NCBI GenBank assembly: GCA_033557465.1
Contig: CM066041.1
Coordinates: 155,905,532-155,969,531 of the forward strand
DNA from: Ichthyophis bannanicus
Taxonomy: Eukaryota; Chordata; Amphibia; Gymnophiona; Ichthyophiidae
Length of the DNA: 64,000 nucleotides
Reading direction: 5' to 3'
The position numbers and the translations under genes are program-made. Numbering within the stretch: the first letter of the stretch is position 1; each line of letters begins with the position of its first letter. The notes under the pieces are model-generated. The model saw only the letters and a list, made by a program, of their open reading frames with translations. It did no database searches and was not told the origin of the DNA. Below, piece after piece: positions 32,830-44,040 of this stretch.

Positions 32830-34029
32830 TAGGAAAATTTAAATGTTCCATGAGGTGGGACAGGGAGTGGAAAGAGCTAAGACAAAAAGCATGATAAGTA
32901 AAATTAATAAGACCATAATTTGCATTAAGAAACCATCAATGGATGTTACAGTACTGTTCAGCAAAAATTGTTGCCAAGACAATTCTATCAAAAAGGACAA
33001 AGGACCAGAAGAAAAGTAGAAAGATAACGATGACTCCTTGGAAAAAAGATATTGAAGAAAAAATAAAATCACTGCGTGTTGAGGTATCCCTTATAGGATA
33101 AAGATCACAAAAGACAATGAGAAAAATCCAAAACACCAAAAGAAATATGTTGCATTAACAGAAGACTTTAAATTCATATACTCCAATAATAAACAGAAAG
33201 TAACAACGGAAGCACAAAAAATTGTGCAGATAGGAAAAAAACAGAAAGAGGGTCATTCAGAGGCACAAATAGGACGTCCATCCTTGCTATTCGGCCCCTC
33301 GGCCGACCCCGACTAACATCCCTGCACATTGTACAGGGAGGTTAGATGGGGGTAGAAAGGGGCGGTGCGGGGGAGAAGTTAGGATGGGCAGTGGGCAATC
33401 GGCGACCCCGGATGTACAAGGCCCATTCCAATGTTGGCCCTGTATGTCTGGTGCCGGCAGCCTGAATGGGGAACTTATTCCACCTCTGAGATGGAATAAG
33501 TTACCCTAGTCAGGTGGATCTGGCAGGCCCGGGGCGCAGAAAAGGCAGGACGGTGCAGAGGAAATTCCCCACAGCCTTGGGAAGCCAGATCGGGGGTCAG
33601 GCTGCGGGGAATGAACATTTTGGTCCGGTGGCCGGGGATCGCACTTCTTGATTGGAGCCGTGGTGCCATGGCAACCAGATGCCATGGCGCCGCGGCTCCA
33701 TTCAAAAGCTCTGACTGAGTTAGCCAGGGAAGGCCTGTATGTGCAGGCTGACCAGAACTGGGGCACATACAGGCCTGAACACAATTCTGATTCTGCGGGT
33801 CTAGACGTGCCTCATGGGTCAGAATCCCAGCTCACTCTGTGCGTCCGGTTCTGACCGGGCGCACAGAAGGCCGGCTCGTCCAACTCAGAATTGGGCCCAA
33901 AACAAAGATATCAAAATAGACTATTTAGAGAGAACTCAAAACAGTTCCACATGGAACTGGGAAAGAGCATCAGTGATGTGAAAATACCACCAATTAAGAC
34001 TGACTGCAGAAAAATTCTGGAGAAATGTA
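32830..34029 (+). mobile_element. Fragment of a restriction-endonuclease LINE, split by a GC-rich hairpin element
   Basis: Positions 32920-33250 translate to a basic segment (PWKKDIEEKIKSLRVEVS, with frameshifts), and 33890-34020 give NSSTWNWERAS and AEKFWRN. These resemble the region before the RT in the LINE family whose RT and C-terminus occur at 48069-48545 and 49744-50345. The GC-rich block 33255-33895 interrupts it. Identification is tentative because the fragments are short and damaged. Confidence 0.4.
33255..33895. mobile_element. GC-rich hairpin-forming element (candidate MITE)
   Basis: A GC-rich island sits inside AT-rich LINE sequence. It contains several local inverted repeats: GGAACTTATTCC with GGAATAAGTT (33471-33501), GGAGCCGTGGTGCCATGGCA with its near complement (33654-33701), and AGGCCTGTATGTGC with GCACATACAGGCCT (33731-33775). 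The ends (GGGTCATTC and, inverted, GGGCCCAATTC) are weakly similar. A clear target duplication was not found. Confidence 0.45.
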
Positions 34030-34790
34030 TATGTAACATAGACATAGAAATATGACAGCAGAAAAAGACCATATGGCCAATCTAGTCTGCCCTTCCATAG
34101 AAATTACGATATTTCCTTTTTTCCCCTTTAGAGATCTTCTGTGTTGGTGCCATGCTTTCTCGAATTCAGATACTGTCCTGGTCTCTACTACTTCCACCGG
34201 GAGACTATTCCAGGAATCTACTACTCTTTCCGTAAGGAAATAATTTCTGCATAATACTCCTGAGTCTATCCCCTTTCACCTTCATCCTATGCCCCCCTCA
34301 TTGCAGAGCTTTCTTTCAATTGAAAGAGGCTCTCCTGTGCATTTATGCCACAGAGGTATTTAAACTTTTCTATCATATCTCATCTAAAGTATACATATTG
34401 AGATCTTTAAGTCTGTCTCCATATGGTTTATAATGAAGACCATTGATCATTTTGGTAGCCCCTCTCTGCACTGACTCTATCCTGCTTATATCCTTTTGAA
34501 GGTGTGGTCACCAGAATTGCACACTATACTCCAAATGAGGTCCCTCCAAAGACTTATACAGAGGCACTATCACCTTCTTCTTCCTGCTGGTCATTCCTTT
34601 CCCTATACACCCAATAATCCTTCTGACTTTTGTCGTCACCATTTCTACCTGTTTAGCCACCTTAAGATTATCAGAAACAATCATACCCAGGTCCTTCTCT
34701 TCTTTTGTGGATAGAAGTACTTCACTCCCTATGCTGTACCACTCTCTTGGATTTTTGCAAACCTGGCAAGCTGCAAAAATCAATTGATCA
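34030..34790 (-). mobile_element. CR1 family B 3' fragment
   Basis: Minus-strand copy of the ORF2 C-terminus and 3' UTR of the family at 12402-15463. It encodes KNPREWYSIGSEVLLSTKEE-like residues (compare NPREQYSIGGEVLLSTKEE) and LEGPHLEYSVQFW. It abuts the 3' end of the family A CR1 at 34797. Frames are broken. Confidence 0.85.
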
Positions 34791-34964
34791 GTTATGCATA
34801 AGAACATAAGATATGCCATACTGGGTCCAACCAAGGTCCATCAAGCCCAGCATTCTGTTTCCAACAGTGGCCAATCTAGGTCACAAGTACCTAACAGTTC
34901 CCCCAAAAGACACAGGTTCTACAATGCTTATATTGGAGCAAGCAGTGGATATCCTGGGTTCCCT

Positions 34965-37930
34965 TTAATAATGGTTTATGGACCTTTCCTCCTGGAACTT
35001 GTCTAAACCTTGTTTAAACTTGGCTGCACTAACAGCTTTTACTACATCCTCTGGTATCAAATTCCAGAGTTTAATTACATGTTGAGTGAAAAAATATTTT
35101 TTCTTGTTAGTCTTAAATAGGTTACCCTGTAGCTTCATTGCATGTCCTCTTGTCTTTCTATATTTTGATGGCGAAAACAATCGATCTACGTCTACCCGTT
35201 CTACTCCATTCATTAATTTATAGACCTCTATCATATCTCCCCTCAGCCATCTCTTTTCCAGGTTGAAGAGCCCTAACCTTTTTAGCCTCTCTTCATAGGT
35301 ATATCCTTCCATCCCCTTTACCATTTTGGTGGCTCTTCTTTGTACCTTTTTTAATAATGCTATATCCTTTTTAAGATATGGTGACCAGAATTGCACACAA
35401 TATTCAAGGTGCGGTCGCACCATGGAACGATACAGAGGCATTATAATATCCTTTGTTTTATTCTCCATTCCTTTCCTTATGATACCTAGCATTCTATTTG
35501 CTTTCTTGGCCACCGCTGCACACTGGGCGGAGAGTTTTAACATGTTTTCCACGGTGACGCCTAAATCTTTTTCCTGGGTGGTGGTTCCCAATGTGGAACC
35601 TTGCATCGTGTAACCATACTTTCGGTTGTTCTTTGCTAGGTGCATAACTTTGCACTTGTCAATATTAAATCTCATCTGCCATTTGGATGCCCAGTCTTCC
35701 AATTTATCAAGGTCCTCTTGCAATTTTTCACAATCCTCTTGTGTTTTAACAACTTTGAATAATTTTGTGTCATCTGCAGATTTGATTACCTCACTCATTA
35801 TTCCCATTTCCAGGTCATTTATGAATATGTTAAAAAGCAACGGACCCAGCACAGATCCCGGGAGTATTACACTATTCACCTTTCTCCATTGGGAAAATTG
35901 GCCATTTAGCCCTACCCTCTGCTTTCTATCTTTTAACCAGTTCCTGATCCACAAAAGTACACTGCCTCCTATCCCATGACTTTTTAATTTCACCAAATGT
36001 CTCTCATGAGGGACCTTCTCAAAGGCTTTCTGAAAATCCAAATACCCTATATCAACCGACTCACCTTTGTCTACCTGTTTATTCACACCTTCAAAAAATC
36101 ATAACAGATTAGTAAGACAAGTTCTTCCTTGGCTAAAGTCATTTTGGCTGTCTCCCATCAAGCCATGACTACATGTTCAGTAATTTTGTTCTTTATAATG
36201 ATTTCTACCATTTTTCCCGGTACTGACGTCAGGCTCACTGGTCTGTAGTTTCCTGGATCACCCCTGGAACCCTTTTTAAAAATCGGCATTACATTGGCCA
36301 TCCTCCAATCTTCAGATATTACAGATGATTTTAATGATAGTTCACAGATTAATAATAGTAGGTCTGAAATCTCATATTTCAGTTTTTTCAACACCCTTGG
36401 ATATATACCATCCGGTTCAGGTGATTTGCTATTCTTCAGTTTATCAAATAGTTGTAATACATCTTCCAGGTGTTATCAATATTTCTTACAATTCTTCTGT
36501 GGCATCACCTTTAAATACCATTTCAGACATGGGTAACATCCCTGTATCTTCCTCAGTAAAGACCGAAGCAGAGAATTCTCCGCTATGGCCTTGTCCCCTC
36601 TTAGTGCCCCTTTTGCCCCTCTATCATCTAATGGTCCAACTGATTCTCTCACAGGTTTTGTGCTACGAATGTACTTGAAAAAGTCTTTACTATGCGTTTT
36701 TGCTTCCACAGCAAGCTTCTTCTCAAATTCTCTTTTTGCCTGCCTTATCAAAGCCTTGCATCTAACTTGCCAGCGCTTATGTTGTTAACAGTTTTCGTCA
36801 TTTGGCTCCTTTTTCCATTTCCTGAAAGATGCTTTTTTGGCAACAAATGCCTCTCTGACCTCACCTTTAAATTATGCTGGCAGTTTTTTGGATTTCCTTC
36901 CACTTTTCTTAAAGCGTGGAATAGATCTGGTCTGGGCTTCCAAGATAGTATTTTTAAACAATGCCCATGCTTGAAGTAAAACTTTAACCTTTGCAACTGC
37001 TCCTTTCAGTTTTTTTAACTGTTTTCTTCATTTTATCATAGTCTCCCTTTTGAAAGTTAAAAGGTAGTACTGTGTATTTCCTTATTATCCCTCCTCCATT
37101 AATTAAATCAAACACGATCATGCTATGATCACTATTGCCAAGTGGCCCCAACACCCTTATCTCCTGCACCAGATCTGGTGTTCCACTAAGGACTAAGTCC
37201 AAAATGGCTTCCGCTCTGGTTCATTCATGAACTAGCTGCTCCAAGAAGCAGTCATTTATTTCATCTAGAAACTTTATCTTCCTAGCATGTCCTGCCGTGA
37301 CACTGACACATTCAATACTGGGGTAAGTGAAATCACCCATTATTATTAATGTGCTATAACCTTTGTTAGCTCCCTGATTTCTTTGAGCATTTCTTCATCC
37401 ATTTGTCCATTCTAGCCAGGCGGTTGATAGTACACCCCCACTGCCATCACCTTCCCCTTTTTACATGGAATTTCAATCCATAGAGATTCTTCAGTGAATT
37501 TTGTTTCTTGCAAAACTTTAATCCTTTGTGACTCAATGCCCTCTCTAATATAGAGTGCAACCCCTCCACCAATTTGATCTGCTCTGTCATTATGATATGG
37601 TTTGTACCCAGGTATCACAGTGTACCACTGATTGCCCTCATTCCACCATGTCTCTGAGATATCAATCATATCTAACCTCTCATTTAGTGCTATATATTCT
37701 AACTCTCCCATCTTATTTTTTAGACTTCTAACATTTGCATAGAAGCATTTTAGAGGCTGTATTTTATTCATATTAATCTGGCTATCGGTAGGCAGGTGTG
37801 ATTTGGACTCTCTAAGCTCTGTACTCGAGGGCATTTGGGCTACTTTTGTCTTTATTGGAATCTCTCTGCTGATATGCCCTAACATCAGTCTTTGGCTAGT
37901 ATCCTTCAAGGATACATTGTTCCAAACCAT
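34965..37930 (-). pseudogene. CR1 family A ORF2: endonuclease and reverse transcriptase, broken
   Basis: The endonuclease starts near 37830 (LKCFYANVRSLKNKMGELE), with ISETWW, then GGGVALYIREGI and VGVYYQPPG. Frames then shift near 37410, 37200, 36750, 36475 and 36160. The RT part includes NYRPVSLTSVPGK at 36394-36158 and the long open stretch 36086-34965. That stretch has [25 protein letters not shown] and a SADDT box, where related copies have FADDT. The final part has [21 protein letters not shown] and the [21 protein letters not shown]-terminus. It would have carried target-site nicking and reverse transcription; this copy cannot. Confidence 0.82.
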
Positions 37931-37959
37931 GCACTCTTGGGCAACTGTCGGCTCTTCCC

Positions 37960-38875
37960 TTGTTTAAAATTCGCTCTATCTCCTTTTTAAAGGTTAATGC
38001 CAGCAGCCTGGTTCCATCCCCGTTAAGGTGGAGCCCATCCTTTCGGAAAAGCCTCTCCTTTTCCCAGAATATTCCCCAGTTCCTAATAAATCTAAAACCC
38101 TCTTCCTTGCACCATCGTTCCATCCATGCATTGAGACTCTGGAGCTCTGTCTGCCTTTTTGGTTCTGTGCATGGAATAGGAAGCATTTCGGAGAATGCTA
38201 CCCTGGAAGTTCTGGATTTCAACTTCCTACCTAAAAGCCTAAATTTAGCCACCAGAAACATCCCTACTGCACTTTCCTATGTCATTGGTACCAACATGTA
38301 CCAAGACAGCAGACTCCTCCCCAGCACTATCTAAGACCTTATCTAGGTGGCACGTGAGGTCCGCTACCTTCGCACCAGGCAGGCATGTTACCAGGAAATC
38401 TTCACATCCACCAGCCACCCAGCTATATACATGCCTAATGATCGAATCACCAACTATAACAGCTGTCCTAACTCTTCCCTTGTGGGCAGATGGCCCTGGA
38501 GAAACCTCCTCAGTGCAAGAGGGTTTTTCATCATCTGGAGGACAGGTCCTAGCTACAGGATCACTTCCTGCCACACCAGGGTGATGCTGTCCTGTCACGT
38601 GAGCTCTCTCCTCCATGGCAACAGGGATGCTACCAGACTGGAGGTGGGACTTCAGTAATATATCCCTATAGATCTCATCTATGTACCTCTGTCTTTATAT
38701 CCTCCAAGTCTGCTACTCTAGCCTTCAGAGATCGGACTCGTTCCCTGAGAGCAAAGAGCTCCTTGCACCTAGTGCATACATAAGACCCCTCACCAACTGG
38801 GAGAAAATCATATATCTGACACTCAGTGCAAAAGACTGGAAAGCCCCCATCTCGCTGCTGGACTGCTGTCTGCAT
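37960..38875 (-). pseudogene. CR1 family A ORF1: cysteine motif plus SGNH esterase
   Basis: The N-terminal part (38875-38675) has two Cys pairs, CTECQIYDFLPVGEGSYVC and CTRCK, followed by a Leu/Arg/Glu-rich segment that may form a coiled coil. The C-terminal part carries SGNH-hydrolase motifs: VIVGDSIIRHV (block I with the Ser), VLVHVGTNDI (block III with the Asn) and KDGLHLNGDGTRLLALTF (block V with the Asp and His). This is the esterase domain known from CR1 ORF1 proteins and thought to help in RNP formation or membrane association. Frame changes occur near 38675 and 38245. The orthologous N-terminus on the plus strand is at 52960-53097 and 55262-55445. Confidence 0.75.
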
Positions 38876-38919
38876 CTTAGTTTTAAGGTTGTGTTTAGGT
38901 ATTTGTTGTTTACTTACTA

Positions 38920-39815
38920 AGGATTGCTGGGGATACTTATACTAATAAACAATACATAATACGTTTAATGGACTTTATTCACCTCAAGCTTACTTAATCT
39001 CAGGTCCTTAATGTATGACTGATGAGGATAAACAGCTGCACCTGAGAGTGAATATGGGCCCCTCCTTTCCTTTAAGAGGTTTAAGCATCTATCCCAGAGA
39101 TGGGTGGGTGTCGGGGAGGGAGGGAGGGATAGAAGACTTATTAAAAGTTAGCTGCTTACACAGTACCCTGTCCTGTGCTTCTGAGGTAATCTGTGACCAA
39201 TTCCTGGGTGATTCACACAGCCCTTGCTTGGATAGAGGGAGTTTTTCAAAATGCTCCCTTTGATCTGTCACTTGGCTTTAACACCTTTTTAAAACAACAG
39301 GTCTCTTGCCCCCTATCTAGAAGCCCTCTTTGTAAAGGTCCCTAGAAACAATTTATTGCTCAAAGAATACTGACACTGTTTTTCCTTTTATACTAAGTTA
39401 TACTGTGATTTGATTTAAATTAAAGCTTTTGCTGATACTAGGCCCTGACTGAGTATTAAATTTAAACTAGAAGCTCTTTGCTGGGTTTTAAATTCAACTG
39501 AAAACTTTCTGCTGGGTTCTAAATTTAAACCAAAAGCTCTCTACTAGGTTCTGAATTTAAACTGAAAGCCCTCTGCTGATTGGTTTTAAACTTAAACTGA
39601 AAGCTACCTGTTGAGTCTTTTATTTAACTAAAAGCTCTTTGCTGATACTAGGCCCAGACTGATTTAACAAATACACTGGATTCTAATTTATACAGATTAA
39701 TCAGCTTTAATCTAAAGAATTCCTTTTTCCCCAAGATTTAGAAAAATTCCCAGAAGTAAATACTTACAATTGCAGATCTCTCTCCAGAAGTAGCAGTCCC
39801 TTTTTGTAGTCCTTA
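38920..39815 (-). promoter_or_regulatory. CR1 family A 5' UTR with a tandem-repeat array
   Basis: Upstream of ORF1 the minus strand has G/C-richer sequence with a GGGAGGGAGGGAGG-type run, then about six imperfect repeats around 39400-39680. These are built from A/T-rich AAATTTAAACT plus AGAGCTTTTAGTT/CAGCAGAG phrases, each about 55-70 bp. The element begins near 39815. The same array is present at 51310-52430 (plus) and 62280-62660 (minus). Tandem arrays in LINE 5' UTRs often act as internal promoters; that role here is inference. Confidence 0.6.
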
Positions 39816-39894
39816 AAATGCATATTTAACACCACAATTACTGCTTTCAGTCTCCCTCTGAATCATCTCTCTCCCCTTCAATCTGTTCAAAACT

Positions 39895-40425
39895 CAACCG
39901 CATGGTTAATCTTCCACCAGTCTCGCTACGCTCGCACATCTCCTCTTCTCAAGTCACTTCACTGGCTCCCTATCCATTTCTGCATTCAATTCAAATTTCT
40001 TTACTGACTTATATGTATATTCTTTCTGAGCTCCTCACTACCTTTCCTGTCTTATCACTCCCTACACTCCTCTTTGGGAACTCTGCTCCTCTGGTAGATC
40101 CCTTTCATCTAAGCCCTTCTCTGCTGCTGCCAACTACAGACTTTGTTCATTCCATCTTGCTGATCCATATGCTTTGTACCTGAGTTAGTATGCTAGGCTC
40201 CTTCTCTGACCCTATTGAATCCAGGCTAAAATCCTACCTCTCTGAGGTTGCGTTTGGATCCTGATTCCCTTATTCTCCTGCTTTTCACCTATCTGTATCT
40301 TGCCTTTCCCCTTGAATTACCCTAGTCCCCAGTTGTTGGGAGGTCTGTCTTGATTAGATTGTAAGCTCTGATGAGCAGGGACTGTCTCTTACATGTCTCT
40401 TCACAGCAGTGCATACACCTTGTTG
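39895..40425 (+). mobile_element. L2-like LINE 3' fragment
   Basis: The plus strand, with frameshifts, reads MVNLPPVSLRSH then LKSLHWLPIHFCIQFKF and ILSELLTTFPV, the HISPLLKSLHWLP-type block of L2-clade RT. The tail contains AGATTGTAAGCTCTGATGAG, common in L2-type ends. No open domain remains. Confidence 0.65.
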
Positions 40426-41117
40426 TTGTTATTGTTAAGTGCCGTCAAGTCGGTGTCAGCTCATGGCAACCCTCTGGATAGTTGTCCTAAATTGTGTTCG
40501 GTCTTCAGTCAGGCGGCTCATTGTTGACAGACTGGTGCCCATAGCTGCTGTTATTGTATTGATCAATCTCATTGCTGGCCTTCCTCTTTTGCGTTGACCT
40601 TCTATCTTGCCAAGCATGATGTCCTTCTCTAATCTCTCTCTTCGCATGATGTGTCCAAAGTATGAAAGTTGAAATCTTGCCATCTGAGCTTCTAAAGAAA
40701 GCTTAGGTTTGATCTCCTCTAGTACTGACTGATTTGTTCTTCAAACAGTCCATAGTATACACAGTATTCATTGCCAGTACCATAATTCAAAGGCATCAAT
40801 TTTCTTCCTGTCTATCTTTTTCACTGTCCAACTTTCACATCTATATGATGTTGTTGAAAATGCCATGGCTTGAACACGTTGAATCTTTGTATGGAGAGAG
40901 ACATCTCTGCTCTTGAGAATCTTATCTAGGTCTTTCATAGCCATTCTGCCAAGAGCAATGCATTTTCAGATTTCTTGACTGCTTGTTGCTTCTTTATTGA
41001 TAGTTAATCCAAGTAGGTTAAAGTTGTCAACTATTTCAATTTCTTCTCCATCAATGATGAACTTATTCATTTTGCCAGTTGTCAGGAACTTTGCATTCTT
41101 AACATTAGGGTGCAGAC

Positions 41118-41465
41118 CAATGTTCCCTCTAATTTTCTGTAGGCTGTGTGTGCATAAAATATCAGCTGTGCAGCTTTTGAAGGAAGGTTAAATTTTTGTG
41201 CGCCACATAAGGACACTTGGAGTTATATACTTTAAAATTTGACTACACGTCAGAATACAGTATGTACACCACATTGATTGCACTAGAAAATATTGTAGAA
41301 CTTGTGAAAACCGTAAATACACAACAACTTTTAAATTTTAAGATGTCTGTGTTGTTTTCTATCAGAATCAGAACCGTAATTTTTGTGCGCTCTGTTGTAA
41401 AGTATGTGCGCTCGCTCGGCGAGGTGTGTGCGTGCGCACACGCGCACAGCTTAGAGGGAACAGTG
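41118..41465 (-). mobile_element. hAT-type MITE copy 2 (348 bp)
   Basis: Reverse-oriented relative of 17927-18275. The 8-bp duplication GTGCAGAC flanks it (41110-41117 and 41466-41473). Ends are CAATGTTCCCTCTAA and its complement. It lies within the RTE LINE. Confidence 0.9.
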
Positions 41466-41794
41466 GTGCAGACCCATTTTAGGACTATATTCCTTGATCT
41501 TGAGAAGCAAATGTTTCAAATCATCTTCACTTTCAGCCAGTAATGTGGTATCATCAGCATAGCGAAGGTTGTCGATGAGTCTTCCACCAATCTTCACACT
41601 GCTGTCCTCATTCAGTCCTGCTTCTCCGATGATCTGTTCTGCATATAAACTAAAGAGATAGGGGGAACATATGCAGCCTTGTCGTACACCTTTGCTGATT
41701 TTAAACCATTCTGTTTCTCCTAGTTACGTTCGAACTGTTGCTTCTTGATCAGTGTAAAGGTTGTGCAAGGGAACAATCAGGTGTTCTTGTATAC

Positions 41795-43434
41795 TGTCAC
41801 CGCCTCGTCCTCCCTAGGCGGTTGCCTAGGTGTATGAAGCAGTGAGAGTCTTTATTTATAAGAGTGCCTATGGTTGTAGTTGTGTAAATGGTAAATAATT
41901 CCAGCCGAGCAGTGATTATAGGCACACAGGATTTTTATTCTTCTCAAAGTCAAAAGGGGTTCTTTTCACACAGTCCCCAAATATCAAACACAAAAGGTGG
42001 GTATTCCAGAATAAAGCAACAAAAATAAGTAGCTTTCACAATGCAGCTTGTCAGTGAACTCAAAACAAAGTATTTCTTCATACAAATGAAAACAAGTTTG
42101 GAGAAACAAAAACCTTCTTCCCAAAATGGCTTTTAAAACATATGCAGTTTCTTCAGCAGTTTAGCAATGCAAAAACTCTCCCTGCATAATGTCCTTCTTC
42201 CTCTCCCAAACCAGGTTTCTCAGCTTGCTCCTCTAGCAGGCTCTGTATACTTTGTAAACAATCTTTCACAGCAAGAGTTAAGCTTTTCAGGATTTCTAGC
42301 AAACCTCATTTGCATACCCTCTTCAGCTCAGCGTTCTGAACACAGCTGCTAGCTTCACGTTTCACAAACACTCTAGCACTTAGCTACAATGGAGCATTCC
42401 ATCTCATTATCAGAACTAAGCTCTTGGGCTATGGAAGTTTCAAAGTCCATGCTCTCAGCTTCAGATTCTGTTACAGAAACATTAGGTTTGAATCCAGCTC
42501 TCCCTGGCTGCAAACCTTCTAAAATTCTTAGAACCTTCTTTAAGGCAGACTCTCCCTTTCTCTGAGAAATGCCTTTACTCTCAGACAACACCTTGCCTTT
42601 CAAACGGTTATTAAAAGTCCTTGCCAAGCTCACCTGATCTCGGGGAAATAAGCCTCTAGCCGACTTTACAGCTGTATGCTCGGTCTCCATGAAATCCTCT
42701 GGGGAATGCTGTCTGTTACTCCCATGGCTTGTGAACTCTCTCTGGCAAGCTTTAACACCTCGGGCTGGTTTGGCCTCTCTGCCTGGAGTTTCTGTAAAGA
42801 TTTCCTTCCCTCTGCAAGTGCCTTTCTTTGGTAGTTCCACTGAACTCCTAGGGCCTCTTCCCCTCCTGGAATTCTCTGACCCAATTACCTCAAGACTGGG
42901 CTCAGTGCTGGAACTACGGTCCCTGGAAGCTGGCCTCTCAAAGCACCTTTCCTTCAGGCTGCTTTTCCCTGCAGTGTACCTCCTTCCTGTTCCCTGAGCA
43001 CCTCCCTCACGGGCACTCCTTGGCTGGGCAGTTTGAGGACTTTTCTGCTGGGCTCTCCAGACACTTCCCCGAGCTCCTTCCTTCCTGCTGAGGACTCCTC
43101 CCTTGGCTCTGCACTCCTCCCTTGCACTCTTGTTGCTGCTCTTGCTGCTACTGCCGTGACTGCTACCACACTGACTTACTTCCTGTTCAAAGTTCCTGCG
43201 TTTATATCTGCAGTTTCTCTTACTGCCTGCTAACTCCACCCCCAACTCTCTCCTATGCACGGGGGTGGTAACTAGGGAACCTGGGCGTGTCCCTTGACTA
43301 CCAGCTTTCTGTGTGGAGTTTTTTTCATCATCAGAGGTTTTAACCCCTGATTTCCTGGTTTTTCTCCCCTTCTCTGGGAAAATCACTGTATTTCTCTCCT
43401 CTTTCTTATGCTCTTTCTGGCCTTTGCCGTCACA
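41795..43434 (-). mobile_element. LTR-like element with embedded reading frame, copy 1 (1,640 bp)
   Basis: The minus strand starts TGTGACGGC and ends GGCGGTGACA, so it has TG...CA termini. The exact 4-bp duplication ATAC flanks it (41791-41794 and 43435-43438), and removing it restores RTE coding across the junction. A poly(A) signal (AATAAA) lies on the minus strand near 41849, about 55 bp from the end. This is what a solo LTR looks like, although no second LTR or internal region is present to prove it. The open frame is described separately. Confidence 0.65.
42373..43434 (-). CDS. Unrecognised charged protein in LTR-like element, copy 1
   Basis: The frame is open from the first base of the element (codon TGT at 43434) to a stop at 42373: 353 codons without a break. 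There is no ATG in the first two-thirds, so translation would have to enter from upstream or use another start. The protein is rich in Arg, Lys, Glu and Ser (SSKSSNKSAREE, GSENSRRGRGPRSS), with no recognisable domain, signal peptide or membrane segment. The C-terminus is acidic (ESEAESMDFETS) and ends SDNEMECSIVAKC. The last 80 residues resemble copy 2 (RILEGLQPG versus KVIQGLQCK, then the acidic stretch). Function is unknown. A C-terminal part of a retroelement accessory protein is one possibility. Confidence 0.45.
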   Translation of the reverse strand, partial: CDGKGQKEHKKEERNTVIFPEKGRKTRKSGVKTSDDEKNSTQKAGSQGTRPGSLVTTPVHRRELGVELAGSKRNCRYKRRNFEQEVSQCGSSHGSSSKSSNKSAREECRAKGGVLSRKEGARGSVWRAQQKSPQTAQPRSAREGGAQGTGRRYTAGKSSLKERCFERPASRDRSSSTEPSLEVIGSENSRRGRGPRSSVELPKKGTCRGKEIFTETPGREAKPARGVKACQREFTSHGSNRQHSPEDFMETEHTAVKSARGLFPRDQVSLARTFNNRLKGKVLSESKGISQRKGESALKKVLRILEGLQPGRAGFKPNVSVTESEAESMDFETSIAQELSSDNEMECSIVAKC

Positions 43435-44040
43435 ATACCCATACTTCTTAATGTGGCCCAGAGTTTCTCATGGTTTACACATTGAAAAGCCTTGCTGTAG
43501 TCAATAAAACACACATAGATATCCTTTTGGTATTCTTTTGTCTTTTCAAGGATCCATCTCACATCCGCGATAATGTTTCTTGTTCCTCTCCCTTTCCTGA
43601 ACCCTTCTTGCACTTCAGGCAGTTCTCGTTCCAGGTATGGTTGTAGTTTCTGCTGAATGATCTTGAGTAGAATCTTGCTGGCATGTGAGATCAGAGCGAT
43701 TATGCAATAATTTCCACAGTCAGTCGGGTCATCTTTCTTCAGTATTGGTATAAACACAGACCTTTTCCAGTTAGTTGGCCATGAATTTGTCTTCTAAATT
43801 TCCTGGCAGAGCCTTGTAAGCATAGTAACAGCTTCATCTGATTGCTGTAATAAATCAATGGGAATGCCATCAATGCCTGGTGCTTTGTTCTTTGCTAAGG
43901 TTTTCAGTGCTACTTCAACTTTTTATTTCATCACCAATGGTTCCTGATCATAAGGTATAGGTTGAAATGGCTGTTGGTCCACTTGATCTTTATGGTATAA
44001 TGACTGTATATTCTTTCCACCTTTTCTTGATCTTCTCAGC

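Larger units (their letters stand above)
34797..39815 (-). mobile_element. CR1 LINE family A, essentially full length
   Basis: This copy spans about 5.0 kb on the minus strand: a 5' UTR (about 38920-39815), ORF1 with an esterase domain (37960-38875), ORF2 (34965-37930, damaged), a 3' UTR and an AAGAACATAAG-type end at 34797. Its 5' boundary is set by comparison with the plus-strand copy that begins near 51217 and the minus-strand copy that begins near 62810: all share GGGGACTGCTACTTCTGGAG-like sequence at the start. It is the only copy here that runs from the 5' UTR to the 3' end. Confidence 0.82.
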
